DNA from: Mycolicibacterium parafortuitum
Lineage (GTDB): Bacteria > Actinomycetota > Actinomycetes > Mycobacteriales > Mycobacteriaceae
Direction: 5' to 3'
NCBI RefSeq assembly: GCF_002086815.1
Contig: NZ_MVID01000003.1
Coordinates: 62,001 to 126,000 of the forward strand
DNA length: 64,000 bases
Shown piece after piece: positions 50,560 to 58,530 of the stretch (the stretch's first letter is position 1; each line of letters opens with the position of its first letter). The translations under genes were made by a program, and so were the position numbers. The notes beneath the pieces were generated by a model. It had not been told where the DNA came from. It searched no databases and saw only the letters and a program-made list of their open reading frames with translations.

Positions 50560-52195
50560 TGAATCGTTGCCGGGGCCCGACACCGTGGCCACCCTCGACG
50601 ACGCCGAGCTTTGCGCCGCCATCGCGGGCTGGGCCGCCACGTCGGCGGCCGCCGACGCCCGAAAACTCGCCGCGATCGCCGAACTGCACCGCCGCGCCAC
50701 CACGGGTCTGCTGCGCGAACGCGACGCCGTCGACGACACCGATGCCGCAGCCGCCCAGATCAGCTGCGCCCTGACCATCAGCCACGGCAACGCCCTGGCC
50801 ATGATCGACCTCGCCACCACCCTGCGCGACAGGCTCCCCCAAACCGCGGCCCGCTACCTCGCCGGCCAGATCAGCCCCACCCTGATCACCACCATCGCCT
50901 ATCGCACCTTCCTGGTCACCCCCACCGCCCTTCCCGCCATCGACACCGCCATCGCCGAACGCGCCCACCGCTGGGGCACCCTGACCCGACACCAACTCAG
51001 CACCGCCATCGACACCTGGATCCACCGCCACGACCCCGACGCCGTCCGACGCACCCGCAACGCGATGCGCGGGCGCTACTTCACCATCGACACCCAACCC
51101 CGCGCCGGCACCGACCCCGCCGCCGGCACCGTCACCGTCCACGGCCGGCTCACCGGACCCGACGCCGCCCTCGCCCGAGCCCGCCAAGCCGAAATGCAAG
51201 CCCACCTCTGCCCGGATGACCCCCGCACCCAAGACCAACGCAACGCCGATGCCGCGGGCGCCTCACTGGCCGGATTCCACCTCCTGGCCTGCGCCTGCGA
51301 CAACCCCGACTGCCCCGGCAAAACCGGCGACGGCTACGCCTCCCACATCACCATCCACGTCCTGACCGACCCCGAGAGCCTGTACGCCGAACCCGACCCC
51401 CACTACCACGGCCACACCCCGCCGGCCAGCCGCGACGAACACACCTCACCCGAACCCGAGGAAGCGGCGCCGAAACCCGCGCCCACCCCGAAACCCCCAG
51501 CGCCGGTCCAGGACCGCCCAGCCGTCATCGCCGGGGGCGGCATCGTGCCCGCACCCCTGTTGGCCGAACTCATCGCCCGCGGCGCCACCATCCGGCTCAT
51601 CAACCCCGACACCCTGACCACCGAACCCCGCTACCGTCCCTCGACCGCCCTGGACCGCTTCATCCGCACCCGCGACATGACCTGCCGCTTCCCCGGCTGC
51701 GACCGCCCCGCCACCCGCACCGACATCGACCACACCACCCCCTGGCCCAGCGGAGCCACCCACCCGGCCAACACCAAGTGCTACTGCCGCCTGCACCACC
51801 TGATCAAAACCTTCCTGCCCGGCTGGGCCGACACCCAACATCCAGACGGCGCCATCACCATCACGACTCCCACCGGAACACGGTGCACCACAAAACCTCT
51901 CAGCACCCTGCTGTTTCCCAACTGGCGCACCACCACCCCACCACCAACACCAACAGACCAACCCAGCCCACCGACCACACCCGGCCGGCACCTCAAAATG
52001 CCCACCCGCCGACACACCCGCACCCACAACCGCGCCACCTACATCACCCGCGAACGCCGACTCAACAACACCGAACGCAAAGCCGAACACCGCCGCCGCA
52101 CAATCCAACCCACACCCGGAGCCAGCCCGAGACCCAACACCTTCGACACCCCCGACCACCCACCCGACTACGGCAACGACCCACCACCGTTCTGA
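50552..52195 (+). CDS. 13E12 repeat family protein, DUF222 and HNH endonuclease domain
   Basis: A 547-residue member of the mycobacterial 13E12 family. The DUF222 region covers about the first 260 residues (ISCALTISHGNALAMIDLATTLRDRLPQT). The HNH motif follows the Pro-rich linker, CRFPGCDRPATRTDIDHTTPWP with NTKCYCRLHH, so Zn/metal-binding and nuclease residues are intact. The Pro/Thr-rich C-terminus is low complexity. The sense strand is extremely rich in C and poor in G, unlike neighbours, as if transferred or under unusual bias. Start ATG at 50552 is supported by the -10 and SOS box. A partner gene follows by 10 bases. Homing or SOS-linked function is inferred. Confidence 0.9.
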   Translation: MFDESLPGPDTVATLDDAELCAAIAGWAATSAAADARKLAAIAELHRRATTGLLRERDAVDDTDAAAAQISCALTISHGNALAMIDLATTLRDRLPQTAARYLAGQISPTLITTIAYRTFLVTPTALPAIDTAIAERAHRWGTLTRHQLSTAIDTWIHRHDPDAVRRTRNAMRGRYFTIDTQPRAGTDPAAGTVTVHGRLTGPDAALARARQAEMQAHLCPDDPRTQDQRNADAAGASLAGFHLLACACDNPDCPGKTGDGYASHITIHVLTDPESLYAEPDPHYHGHTPPASRDEHTSPEPEEAAPKPAPTPKPPAPVQDRPAVIAGGGIVPAPLLAELIARGATIRLINPDTLTTEPRYRPSTALDRFIRTRDMTCRFPGCDRPATRTDIDHTTPWPSGATHPANTKCYCRLHHLIKTFLPGWADTQHPDGAITITTPTGTRCTTKPLSTLLFPNWRTTTPPPTPTDQPSPPTTPGRHLKMPTRRHTRTHNRATYITRERRLNNTERKAEHRRRTIQPTPGASPRPNTFDTPDHPPDYGNDPPPF

Positions 52196-52205
52196 GGAGG
52201 AAGAG

Positions 52206-52586
52206 ATGAAGATCCTTGTGGCGACCGGACATACCCAGGGAATACACCCCGGCGACTACCACTACTGCATCGAGCGGGAGCTGGTGTGGATCCAGGAACC
52301 GTGCGGACGCGACCTGCGCGATCCCGAGGGCCCGTGCGGGTGCGGCCGCGGATTCGCCGGCGCCGCATCACATCGGGCCACCACCACCGCCATGGTGGTG
52401 GAGTCCGAGATGACCAGGGACGACATGGTTCTGGCGTTTCAGACCAGCCTCGAGGACGGCGGATGGCCACCGGAATGGGCCGAGGACGTCACCGATGAGA
52501 ACCTCGACATCGCGGCGCGTCTGCCTGCCGGGGCGATCATCACGCGGAAGCTGGAGAGCTTCTTCGTGCGCGGGGCGATGTTCTAG
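52206..52586 (+). CDS. Conserved hypothetical protein downstream of the 13E12 gene
   Basis: The 126-residue protein begins ILVATGHTQGIHPGDYHYCIERELVWI, with CGRDLRDPEGPCGCGRGFAG holding four cysteines (about 33-48) that may bind a metal. The C-terminus is acidic (EDGGWPPEWAEDVTDENLDIAA). A strong GAGGAGGAAG site precedes the ATG at 52206, and it follows the HNH gene by 10 bases, so it should be co-induced by the SOS response. The stop overlaps the convergent MFS gene by 4 bases. I do not recognise the family. Confidence 0.75.
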   Translation: MKILVATGHTQGIHPGDYHYCIERELVWIQEPCGRDLRDPEGPCGCGRGFAGAASHRATTTAMVVESEMTRDDMVLAFQTSLEDGGWPPEWAEDVTDENLDIAARLPAGAIITRKLESFFVRGAMF

Positions 52587-54310
52587 GCGTCCTCGAGGAC
52601 TTCGGAATAGCGGCCGGGATTGAATAGCGAGGCGATCATTCCGAGCACCATCATGATCGCCGCGGCGACGAACACCACCACCAGTCCGGAGTGGAAGGGC
52701 TCGGTGATCAGATTGGGGAAGAACGTCTGCCCGGTCAACACCTCGGCGTTGACGCCGGGCTGCTGCAGCGCGTGATACGGCTCCAGCAGTTCGGCGATCG
52801 GGTTGTAGCCCAGGAACGCCGCGAACAAGCTCCCGACCGGCGGCAGGTCCGCGACCTGGCGGGCGACGTCAGCCGAAACGCCTTGCGCCTGAAGCCCCGT
52901 GCTCAACGCCGTCGGCAACGTGTTGGCCAGACCGACGATCATCAGCGAGAAGAAGATGCCGATCGACAGCGAGGAGCCCGCGTTGAAGAACGTCGCGCGC
53001 ACCCCGGACGCGGCGCCACGCTCCGACGCCGGGACACTCGACATGATCGCCGCGGTGTTCGGCGCGGTGAAGATGCCGCCGCCGACGCCGTTCAGAAAGA
53101 TCAGCAGCGCGAAGATCCAGTAGTCGAAGTCCACCGGGATCAACACCAGCGCGATGAACGACGCGGCCATCAACGCCATCCCGCCCACCGTCAGCGGCCG
53201 TGCGCCGTAACGGTCCGACAGCCACCCGGCGACCGGCCCGGCAAGCAGGAAGCCGATCGTGATCGGCAGCATGTAGATCGCCGACCACAGCGGTGTCGCC
53301 TCGAAGTCGTAGCCGCGCAGCGGAAGCCAGATCCCCTGCAGCCAGATGATCAGCATGAACTGCAGGCCGCCGCGTCCCATCGACGACATCAGCCCCGCGA
53401 AGTTGCCCATGCCGAACGCCGTCGAGCGGAACAACCGCATGTTCACCATCGGTTGCGCGACACGCAGCTCGACGACACAGAACACCGCCAGCAGCGCGAA
53501 CCCCGCGATGATCGCACCGAGCACCCACGGATTGGTCCATCCGGTGGTCGACTCCCGGTAGGGCTGGATGCCGTAGGTGATCCCGATCAGCAGGACGGTC
53601 AATCCGATCCCGAAGGTCAGCGTGCCCGCCCAGTCCAGTCTGCCCGGCGTGCGCACCCCGATCTCGCGCAGCGAGCGCATGCTCCAAACGGTGCCCGCCA
53701 GACCGATCGGCACCCCGACCCAGAAGATCGCCTGCCAGTGCCATTCCGACAGCACGCCGCCGATCAGCAACCCGAGGAACGAGCCGGCCACCGCCGCAAC
53801 CATGTTGACGCCCAGAGCCATCCCGCGTTGGTTCGCGGGGAACGCGTCGGTCAGGATCGCCGACGACGACGCCATCAGCATCGCCCCGCCGAAACCCTGC
53901 ACCACCCGCCACGCGATCAACCAGATCGCTCCGCCGTCGAGATTGAACGGGTCGAACGACAGCGCGATCGCGGCCAGGGTGAACACCGCGAAGCCGATGT
54001 TGTAGATGCGGACCCGGCCGAACATGTCCCCGAGACGGCCGAACGGCACCACCAGCACCGCCGTCACCACCAGGTAGCCCATCAGCATCCACAGCAGGTA
54101 GCTGATGTTCGACGCCGACAACGGATTGAGGCCGATGCCGCGGAAGATGGCAGGCAACGAGATCAACACGATCGACGCGTTCACCGTCGCGAGCAGCGTC
54201 CCCAGCGTCGTATTCGACAGGACGATCCACTTGTAGTGCGGGTGGTCGGCATCGAAACGGCGCCGCACCGCAGAAGATGTGGCCTTCGTACCGGCCTGGG
54301 TCTCCGTCAT
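52583..54310 (-). CDS. MFS transporter, DHA2 (14-helix) drug:H+ antiporter type
   Basis: A 575-residue exporter of the DHA2/EmrB-QacA family. It opens with HYKWIVLSNTTLGTLLATVNASIVLISLP, where the helix 1 motif is typical of 14-helix drug pumps, and contains VVPFGRLGDMFGRVRIYN and RVVQGFGGAMLMASSSAILTDAFP (motif C region). A substrate cannot be named. The ATG at 54310 is chosen with a GCGAGGTG site 6 bases upstream; an upstream ATG at 54337 lies inside the inverted repeat. It is divergent from thiD, separated by the riboswitch. The inverted repeat near its promoter suggests drug-sensing control. Confidence 0.9.
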   Translation of the reverse strand: MTETQAGTKATSSAVRRRFDADHPHYKWIVLSNTTLGTLLATVNASIVLISLPAIFRGIGLNPLSASNISYLLWMLMGYLVVTAVLVVPFGRLGDMFGRVRIYNIGFAVFTLAAIALSFDPFNLDGGAIWLIAWRVVQGFGGAMLMASSSAILTDAFPANQRGMALGVNMVAAVAGSFLGLLIGGVLSEWHWQAIFWVGVPIGLAGTVWSMRSLREIGVRTPGRLDWAGTLTFGIGLTVLLIGITYGIQPYRESTTGWTNPWVLGAIIAGFALLAVFCVVELRVAQPMVNMRLFRSTAFGMGNFAGLMSSMGRGGLQFMLIIWLQGIWLPLRGYDFEATPLWSAIYMLPITIGFLLAGPVAGWLSDRYGARPLTVGGMALMAASFIALVLIPVDFDYWIFALLIFLNGVGGGIFTAPNTAAIMSSVPASERGAASGVRATFFNAGSSLSIGIFFSLMIVGLANTLPTALSTGLQAQGVSADVARQVADLPPVGSLFAAFLGYNPIAELLEPYHALQQPGVNAEVLTGQTFFPNLITEPFHSGLVVVFVAAAIMMVLGMIASLFNPGRYSEVLEDA

Positions 54311-54333
54311 CGCATTCACCTCGCCCATAGAAA

Positions 54334-54350
54334 ACATATATTAGCTATGT
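54334..54350. promoter_or_regulatory. Inverted repeat in the DHA2 exporter promoter, candidate operator
   Basis: ACATATATTAGCTATGT is a near-perfect inverted repeat (ACATA-N7-TATGT) in unusually AT-rich sequence 24 bases upstream of the start codon. It covers a TAATAT -10-like element on the minus strand. TetR/MarR/PadR regulators use such sites, but none is encoded nearby. Confidence 0.45.
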
Positions 54351-54411
54351 AAATCATCTGGCCGCAATTCGGGATTTCGCGGGCTCCGGTGCTGCGCTAG
54401 CGTGGCTAACC

Positions 54412-54503
54412 GACCACACGGGAGCGCGTGCCGAGCGCGCTGAGAGGACGGGTAGGCCCGTCGACCGTACGAACCTGACCGGGTAATGCCGGCGTAGGGA
54501 GAA
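54412..54503 (+). ncRNA. TPP riboswitch (THI element)
   Basis: The leader of thiD carries the conserved parts of the thiamin pyrophosphate riboswitch: CTGAGAGGACGGGT at 54440-54453, GAACCTGACCGGGTAATGCC at 54471-54490 and GGCGTAGGGA at 54491-54500. These match the helix P2-P5 consensus. The last part overlaps the ribosome-binding site (AGGGAGAA), so binding of thiamin pyrophosphate should block translation of thiD. Confidence 0.93.
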
Positions 54504-54509
54504 CGAGAG

Positions 54510-55355
54510 ATGACCGAAGGCACCTATCTGCCGTTGAGCCTGACCGGCCAGACCCCGCTGCGGGTGCTGACCATCGCCGGATCCGACTCCGGCGGCGGCG
54601 CCGGGATTCAGGCCGACATGCGCACCTTCGCGCTGCTGGGTATCCACAGCCTCGTCGCCGTCACCGCCGTCACCGTCCAGAACTCCTTGGGCGTCAAGGG
54701 CTTTCACGAGATGCCGCTCGACGTCGTCGGCGGCCAGATCGAGGCCGTCGCCTCCGACATCGGCATCCACGCCGCCAAGACCGGCATGCTCGCGTCCTCG
54801 GCCATCATCGAAACCATCGCCGACGTCTGGATCGGCCAGGGCCTCGACGGCACAGTGCCGCTGATCGTGGACCCGGTGTGCGCATCCATGCACGGTGACC
54901 CACTGCTGCACCCCGATGCGCTCGCCGCGCTGAAGGAGAAGCTGTTCCCGCTGGCCACCCTCGTCACCCCCAACCTCGACGAGGTCAAGCTGCTCGTCGG
55001 CATCGACGTCGTGGACGAGGAATCCCAGCGCGAGGCCGCCCGCGCACTGCACGCCCTCGGCCCGAAATGGTCGCTGGTCAAGGGCGGGCACCTGCGGAGG
55101 TCGGCGCAGAGCCCCGACCTGCTGTTCGACGGCACCGAGTTCCACCGGTTCGACACCACCCGTATCGACACCGTCCACGACCACGGCGCCGGTGACACCC
55201 TGGCCGCGGCGGCCGCGAGCGCTCTCGCACACGGCTACTCGATGCCCGATGCGGTCGGCTTCGCCAAACGCTGGGTCACCGAATGCCTGCGCGCCGCGTA
55301 TCCGCTGGGTCAGGGGCACGGTCCGGTGTCGGCGATGTTCCGATTGCCGTCATGA
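54510..55355 (+). CDS. thiD: Hydroxymethylpyrimidine (phosphate) kinase ThiD
   Basis: ThiD phosphorylates the HMP precursor of thiamin to HMP-phosphate and HMP-pyrophosphate. It shows the substrate loop TIAGSDSGGGAGIQAD (about 20-35), KTGMLASS, PNLDEVKLL and the anion-hole catalytic GAGDTLAAA. It has 281 residues. The ATG at 54510 sits just behind the riboswitch. In M. tuberculosis the thiC gene lies next to it, but thiC is absent here. It is translationally coupled to the hydrolase gene by ATGA. Confidence 0.95.
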   Translation: MTEGTYLPLSLTGQTPLRVLTIAGSDSGGGAGIQADMRTFALLGIHSLVAVTAVTVQNSLGVKGFHEMPLDVVGGQIEAVASDIGIHAAKTGMLASSAIIETIADVWIGQGLDGTVPLIVDPVCASMHGDPLLHPDALAALKEKLFPLATLVTPNLDEVKLLVGIDVVDEESQREAARALHALGPKWSLVKGGHLRRSAQSPDLLFDGTEFHRFDTTRIDTVHDHGAGDTLAAAAASALAHGYSMPDAVGFAKRWVTECLRAAYPLGQGHGPVSAMFRLPS

Positions 55356-55975
55356 CCCTCCCGGAGATCCCCGAGATCGCGGGCGTCCTGCATCGCCCCG
55401 ACGCGGCCCCGCGGGGTGTCGTCGCGCTGACCCACGGCGCCGGCGGCAGCCGCGAATCCCCGATGCTGGTCGCGCTGTGCGAGGAATGGGCCCGGCGCGG
55501 CTGGCTCGCCGTGCGCTACAACCTGCCCTACCGCAGGCGCAGGCCGAAGGGTCCGCCCTCGAACTCCGCGGCGACCGACATGGCCGGCATCGTCGAGGCG
55601 GTCGCCACGGTGCGCGGCCTCGCCGACGGACCCGTCATCGCCGGCGGCCATTCCTACGGGGGACGGCTCACGTCGATGGCTGTCGCCGACGGGCTCGAGC
55701 TCGACGTGCTGACGCTGTTCTCCTACCCGCTGCACCCGCCCGGCAAGCCGGAACGGGCCCGCACCGAACACCTGCCCCGGATCACGGTGCCGACGGTGTT
55801 CACCCATGGCACCGCCGACCCGTTCGGCACGCCCGAGGAGATCCGGGCCGCGGTCGCGCTGGTCGGCGCGCCCACCGAAATCGTCGAGGTGACCGGCGCG
55901 CGGCACGACCTCGGATCCAAGAAGCTCGATGTGCCCGCGCTCGCCGTCGACGCCGCACTTCGCCGCCTCGGCTGA
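55352..55975 (+). CDS. Alpha/beta hydrolase of the KANL3/Tex30-like type (Rv0421c-like)
   Basis: A 207-residue hydrolase with the nucleophile elbow GGHSYGGR near residue 98-105 and the early oxyanion motif THGAGGSRES. The last His in GARHDLGSKK completes a likely Ser-Asp-His triad. Short dienelactone-like hydrolases of this kind have unknown substrates. The ATG at 55352 overlaps the thiD stop by 4 bases, and the order thiD-hydrolase-membrane protein is the same as in M. tuberculosis. Under the same riboswitch, it may share thiamin control. Confidence 0.85.
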   Translation: MTLPEIPEIAGVLHRPDAAPRGVVALTHGAGGSRESPMLVALCEEWARRGWLAVRYNLPYRRRRPKGPPSNSAATDMAGIVEAVATVRGLADGPVIAGGHSYGGRLTSMAVADGLELDVLTLFSYPLHPPGKPERARTEHLPRITVPTVFTHGTADPFGTPEEIRAAVALVGAPTEIVEVTGARHDLGSKKLDVPALAVDAALRRLG

Positions 55976-55989
55976 GCTACTGTCGCAGC

Positions 55990-56718
55990 GTGACCGTGCC
56001 ACCTGGGCCACCTGGGCCACCGGCTGATCCACCCTACGGGCAGCCCCAGTGGGGGCAGCCCCAGTACGGTCAGCCCGGCCCCGGTCAACCCGCATATGGC
56101 CAGCCCTATCCTCCGCCGCCACCGCTGCCCTACCCCGACGATCCCGGGCAGCATCCGTACGCCCCGGCGCGGCGGACCAACTGGTGGGCCGTGGTCGCGC
56201 TGATCTTCGGCGCCATCGGCGGGGTCCTGGTGGGTTTCGTCTGCGGCGTCGTCGGCCTGATCAAGGCCAAGCAGTACGGCAGCGGCCGCAACATGGCGAT
56301 CGGAGCGCTCGTGCTGTCGGCAGTGTGGACGGTCGGGCTGCTGATCTTCGTGGTCGCGGTCGTCAACAGCGACCGCGTCACCGCGACCGACGTCGAGGTC
56401 GGCGACTGCCTCGCCGAGATCCCCGACGGCGAACGGGTACTGACGGTCAAGACGATCAGCTGTGACGAGCCGCATGCCGGCGAGGTGTTCGCCGTGCTGA
56501 CCATGCCGGGCGGCGATTTCCCCGGCCAGGAGGTCGTCGAGGCCTATCACGAACGGTGCAGCCCGGAGCTGGTGTCGTACTCGCCACAGTCGATGCTCGA
56601 CGACTCCGTGCAGCTCTACGTGCTCTACCCGACGAAGGAGACCTGGGACAACGGCGACCGCGCTGTGACCTGCATCGCCACCCTGGATCCGCCCCGTACC
56701 GGCTCGATCCGGGGCTAA
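55990..56718 (+). CDS. Proline-rich membrane protein with DUF4190 and septum-formation-like domain (Rv0420c-like)
   Basis: A 242-residue protein. The first 65 residues are Pro/Gly/Gln/Tyr repeats (YGQPQWGQPQYGQPGPG). Two membrane helices follow (about 62-85 and 98-118), a DUF4190-type pair with a GVVGLIKAKQYGSGRNMAI loop. The C-terminal domain (VGDCLAEIPDGERVLTVKTISCDEPHAGEVFAVL) with paired Cys resembles the actinobacterial septum-formation family outside the membrane. The GTG at 55990 is 14 bases after the hydrolase. Function unknown; a cell-envelope or division role is inferred from the domain. Confidence 0.83.
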   Translation: MTVPPGPPGPPADPPYGQPQWGQPQYGQPGPGQPAYGQPYPPPPPLPYPDDPGQHPYAPARRTNWWAVVALIFGAIGGVLVGFVCGVVGLIKAKQYGSGRNMAIGALVLSAVWTVGLLIFVVAVVNSDRVTATDVEVGDCLAEIPDGERVLTVKTISCDEPHAGEVFAVLTMPGGDFPGQEVVEAYHERCSPELVSYSPQSMLDDSVQLYVLYPTKETWDNGDRAVTCIATLDPPRTGSIRG

Positions 56719-56739
56719 CCTCGCGATTCCGGCTTCTAC

Positions 56740-56756
56740 CGGTACCTCGGGTACCG
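56740..56756. promoter_or_regulatory. Perfect inverted repeat 7 bases before the monooxygenase start
   Basis: CGGTACCTCGGGTACCG has 7-bp perfect arms and a 3-base centre at 56740-56756. It ends 7 bases before the ATG at 56764. It can be a dimeric operator or a hairpin that hides the start. No Shine-Dalgarno sequence is visible, so initiation may be unusual. Confidence 0.5.
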
Positions 56757-56763
56757 TTTGCGC

Positions 56764-58254
56764 ATGACTTCGGAGCGGTTCGACGCGGTCATCGTGGGTG
56801 CAGGATTCGCGGGAATCGGCGCGGCGATCCAATTCAAGCGGATGGGGATCGACGACTTCGTCATCCTGGACCGCGAGGACGATCTCGGTGGCACGTGGTA
56901 CGTCAACCACTACCCCGGGCTGGCGGTCGACGTGCCGACCACCACTTACTCGTACTTCTTCGAGCCCAACCCGAACTGGTCGCGGCTGTTCGCCACCGGC
57001 GACGAGATCAAGCAGTACTGCGATGACGTCGCCGACAAGTACGACGTGCGCCGCCATATCCGCTTCGGCGTGACCGTCGAGGGCGCGCGCTGGGACGACG
57101 ACGCCAAGCTGTGGCGGGTCGGCCTCGCCGACGGCACGACGCTGTCGGCCCGGTATCTGGTGACCGCCACCGGGTTCCTGTCCCAACCTCGGATGCCCGA
57201 GATCCCGGGCATCACCGAATTCGCGGGCCGGGTCATCCACACCACCGCCTGGGATGACTCCTACGACCCTGGCGGGGAACGGATCGCCGTCATCGGCACC
57301 GGCGCGACCGCGGTGCAGCTGATCCCCGAACTGGCGAAGACCGCGGGTGAGCTCACGGTCTACCAGCGCACCCCGATCTGGGTCGCGCCGAAGCTCGACG
57401 TCCGCATCTCCGAGCGCACCAAGCGGGTCTTCGCCCGGATGCCGTGGACTCAGCGCATCATCCGTGCGATCACCGACAACATCTACGAGACGATGATCAA
57501 CGTCGGCGTGGTGCACTACCGCGTCCCGTTCTTCCGCCGGCTGAACATCTCCGCGATGGACCTGTGCAAGATCAACCAGTTCATCCAGGTCCGCGACAAG
57601 GATCTGCGCCGCCGCCTGACACCGGACTACGACATCGGCTGCAAGCGACCGACGTTCTCCAACAGCTACTTCCGCACGTTCACCAAACCGCACGTGCATC
57701 TGCAGAGCGACGGCATCGACCACGTCACCGCCGACGGCATCGTCAACACCGACGGCACCAAGACCGTGATCGACACCTTGGTGCTGGCCACCGGTTTCGA
57801 CCTGTGGGAGGCCAACTTCCCGGCCATCGAGGTGATCGGCCGTGACGGCCGCAACCTCGGAAAGTGGTGGCGGGAGAACAGGTTCCAAGCCTACCAGGGC
57901 GTGTCGATGCCCTCGTTCCCGAACTATCTGAGCCTGGCCAGTCCGTATGCGTTCCTGGGGTTGAACTTCTTCAACACCATGGAGTACCAGATGCGGCTGA
58001 TGGACCGGCTTTTCGGCGAGCTCCGGCACCGCGGCGCCACCACGTTCGAGGTCACCGAGCAGGCCAACACCGCCTACCTCGACCGGATGACCGAACTCCT
58101 CGGCGACTCACTCTGGACGCTCGGCAACTGCGCGTCGTCGCGGTCCTACTACTTCAACCCGCACGGCGAACCGAGCCTGCTGCGGCCGATGTCGACGCAG
58201 GACGCCATCACCGAAGCATCGACATTCCCGCTCAGCGACTACTCTTTCGTCTAA
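56764..58254 (+). CDS. Baeyer-Villiger monooxygenase (flavoprotein)
   Basis: A 496-residue FAD- and NADPH-dependent enzyme that inserts oxygen next to a ketone. The fingerprint FAGRVIHTTAWD (153-164) matches FxGxxxHxxxW[PD], and two Rossmann motifs GAGFAG (12-17) and GTGATA (178-183) bind FAD and NADPH. Mycobacteria carry many such paralogues, including the ethionamide activator EthA; this belongs to the shorter type. The ATG at 56764 is favoured over a TTG at 56758. A possible operator lies just upstream. The substrate is unknown. Confidence 0.93.
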   Translation: MTSERFDAVIVGAGFAGIGAAIQFKRMGIDDFVILDREDDLGGTWYVNHYPGLAVDVPTTTYSYFFEPNPNWSRLFATGDEIKQYCDDVADKYDVRRHIRFGVTVEGARWDDDAKLWRVGLADGTTLSARYLVTATGFLSQPRMPEIPGITEFAGRVIHTTAWDDSYDPGGERIAVIGTGATAVQLIPELAKTAGELTVYQRTPIWVAPKLDVRISERTKRVFARMPWTQRIIRAITDNIYETMINVGVVHYRVPFFRRLNISAMDLCKINQFIQVRDKDLRRRLTPDYDIGCKRPTFSNSYFRTFTKPHVHLQSDGIDHVTADGIVNTDGTKTVIDTLVLATGFDLWEANFPAIEVIGRDGRNLGKWWRENRFQAYQGVSMPSFPNYLSLASPYAFLGLNFFNTMEYQMRLMDRLFGELRHRGATTFEVTEQANTAYLDRMTELLGDSLWTLGNCASSRSYYFNPHGEPSLLRPMSTQDAITEASTFPLSDYSFV

Positions 58255-58263
58255 GATCCGCCT

Positions 58264-58530
58264 GTGCCCAAAGAGAATTCACGTGCAGCCACCGTCGCAG
58301 GCCTGGCGCTTGCCGGAACCGGCCTGTCCCACTTCGTCGCGCCCCAGATCTACGACGATCTGACCAAGTCGGCGTTCCCGACCAACACCCGGCAGCACGT
58401 GTACATCGACGGTGCCATCGAGACCGCGGTCGGCCTCGGCATCGCGTCGGCGAAGACCCGCAAGTGGGCGCTGATCGGCTTGGCGGCGTACGGGGTCTAC
58501 ATGCTGGGCAACGTCGCCCGTAACCGGTAG
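58264..58530 (+). CDS. Small membrane protein
   Basis: An 88-residue protein with two to three hydrophobic stretches (TVAGLALAGTGLSHFVAP at 10-27; a second at 50-62; a third at 67-82). It resembles short DoxX-like proteins. The GTG at 58264 is 9 bases after the monooxygenase stop, so it is likely in the same transcript. The last 34 bases overlap the end of the convergent tandem TetR gene. Function unknown. Confidence 0.75.
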   Translation: MPKENSRAATVAGLALAGTGLSHFVAPQIYDDLTKSAFPTNTRQHVYIDGAIETAVGLGIASAKTRKWALIGLAAYGVYMLGNVARNR

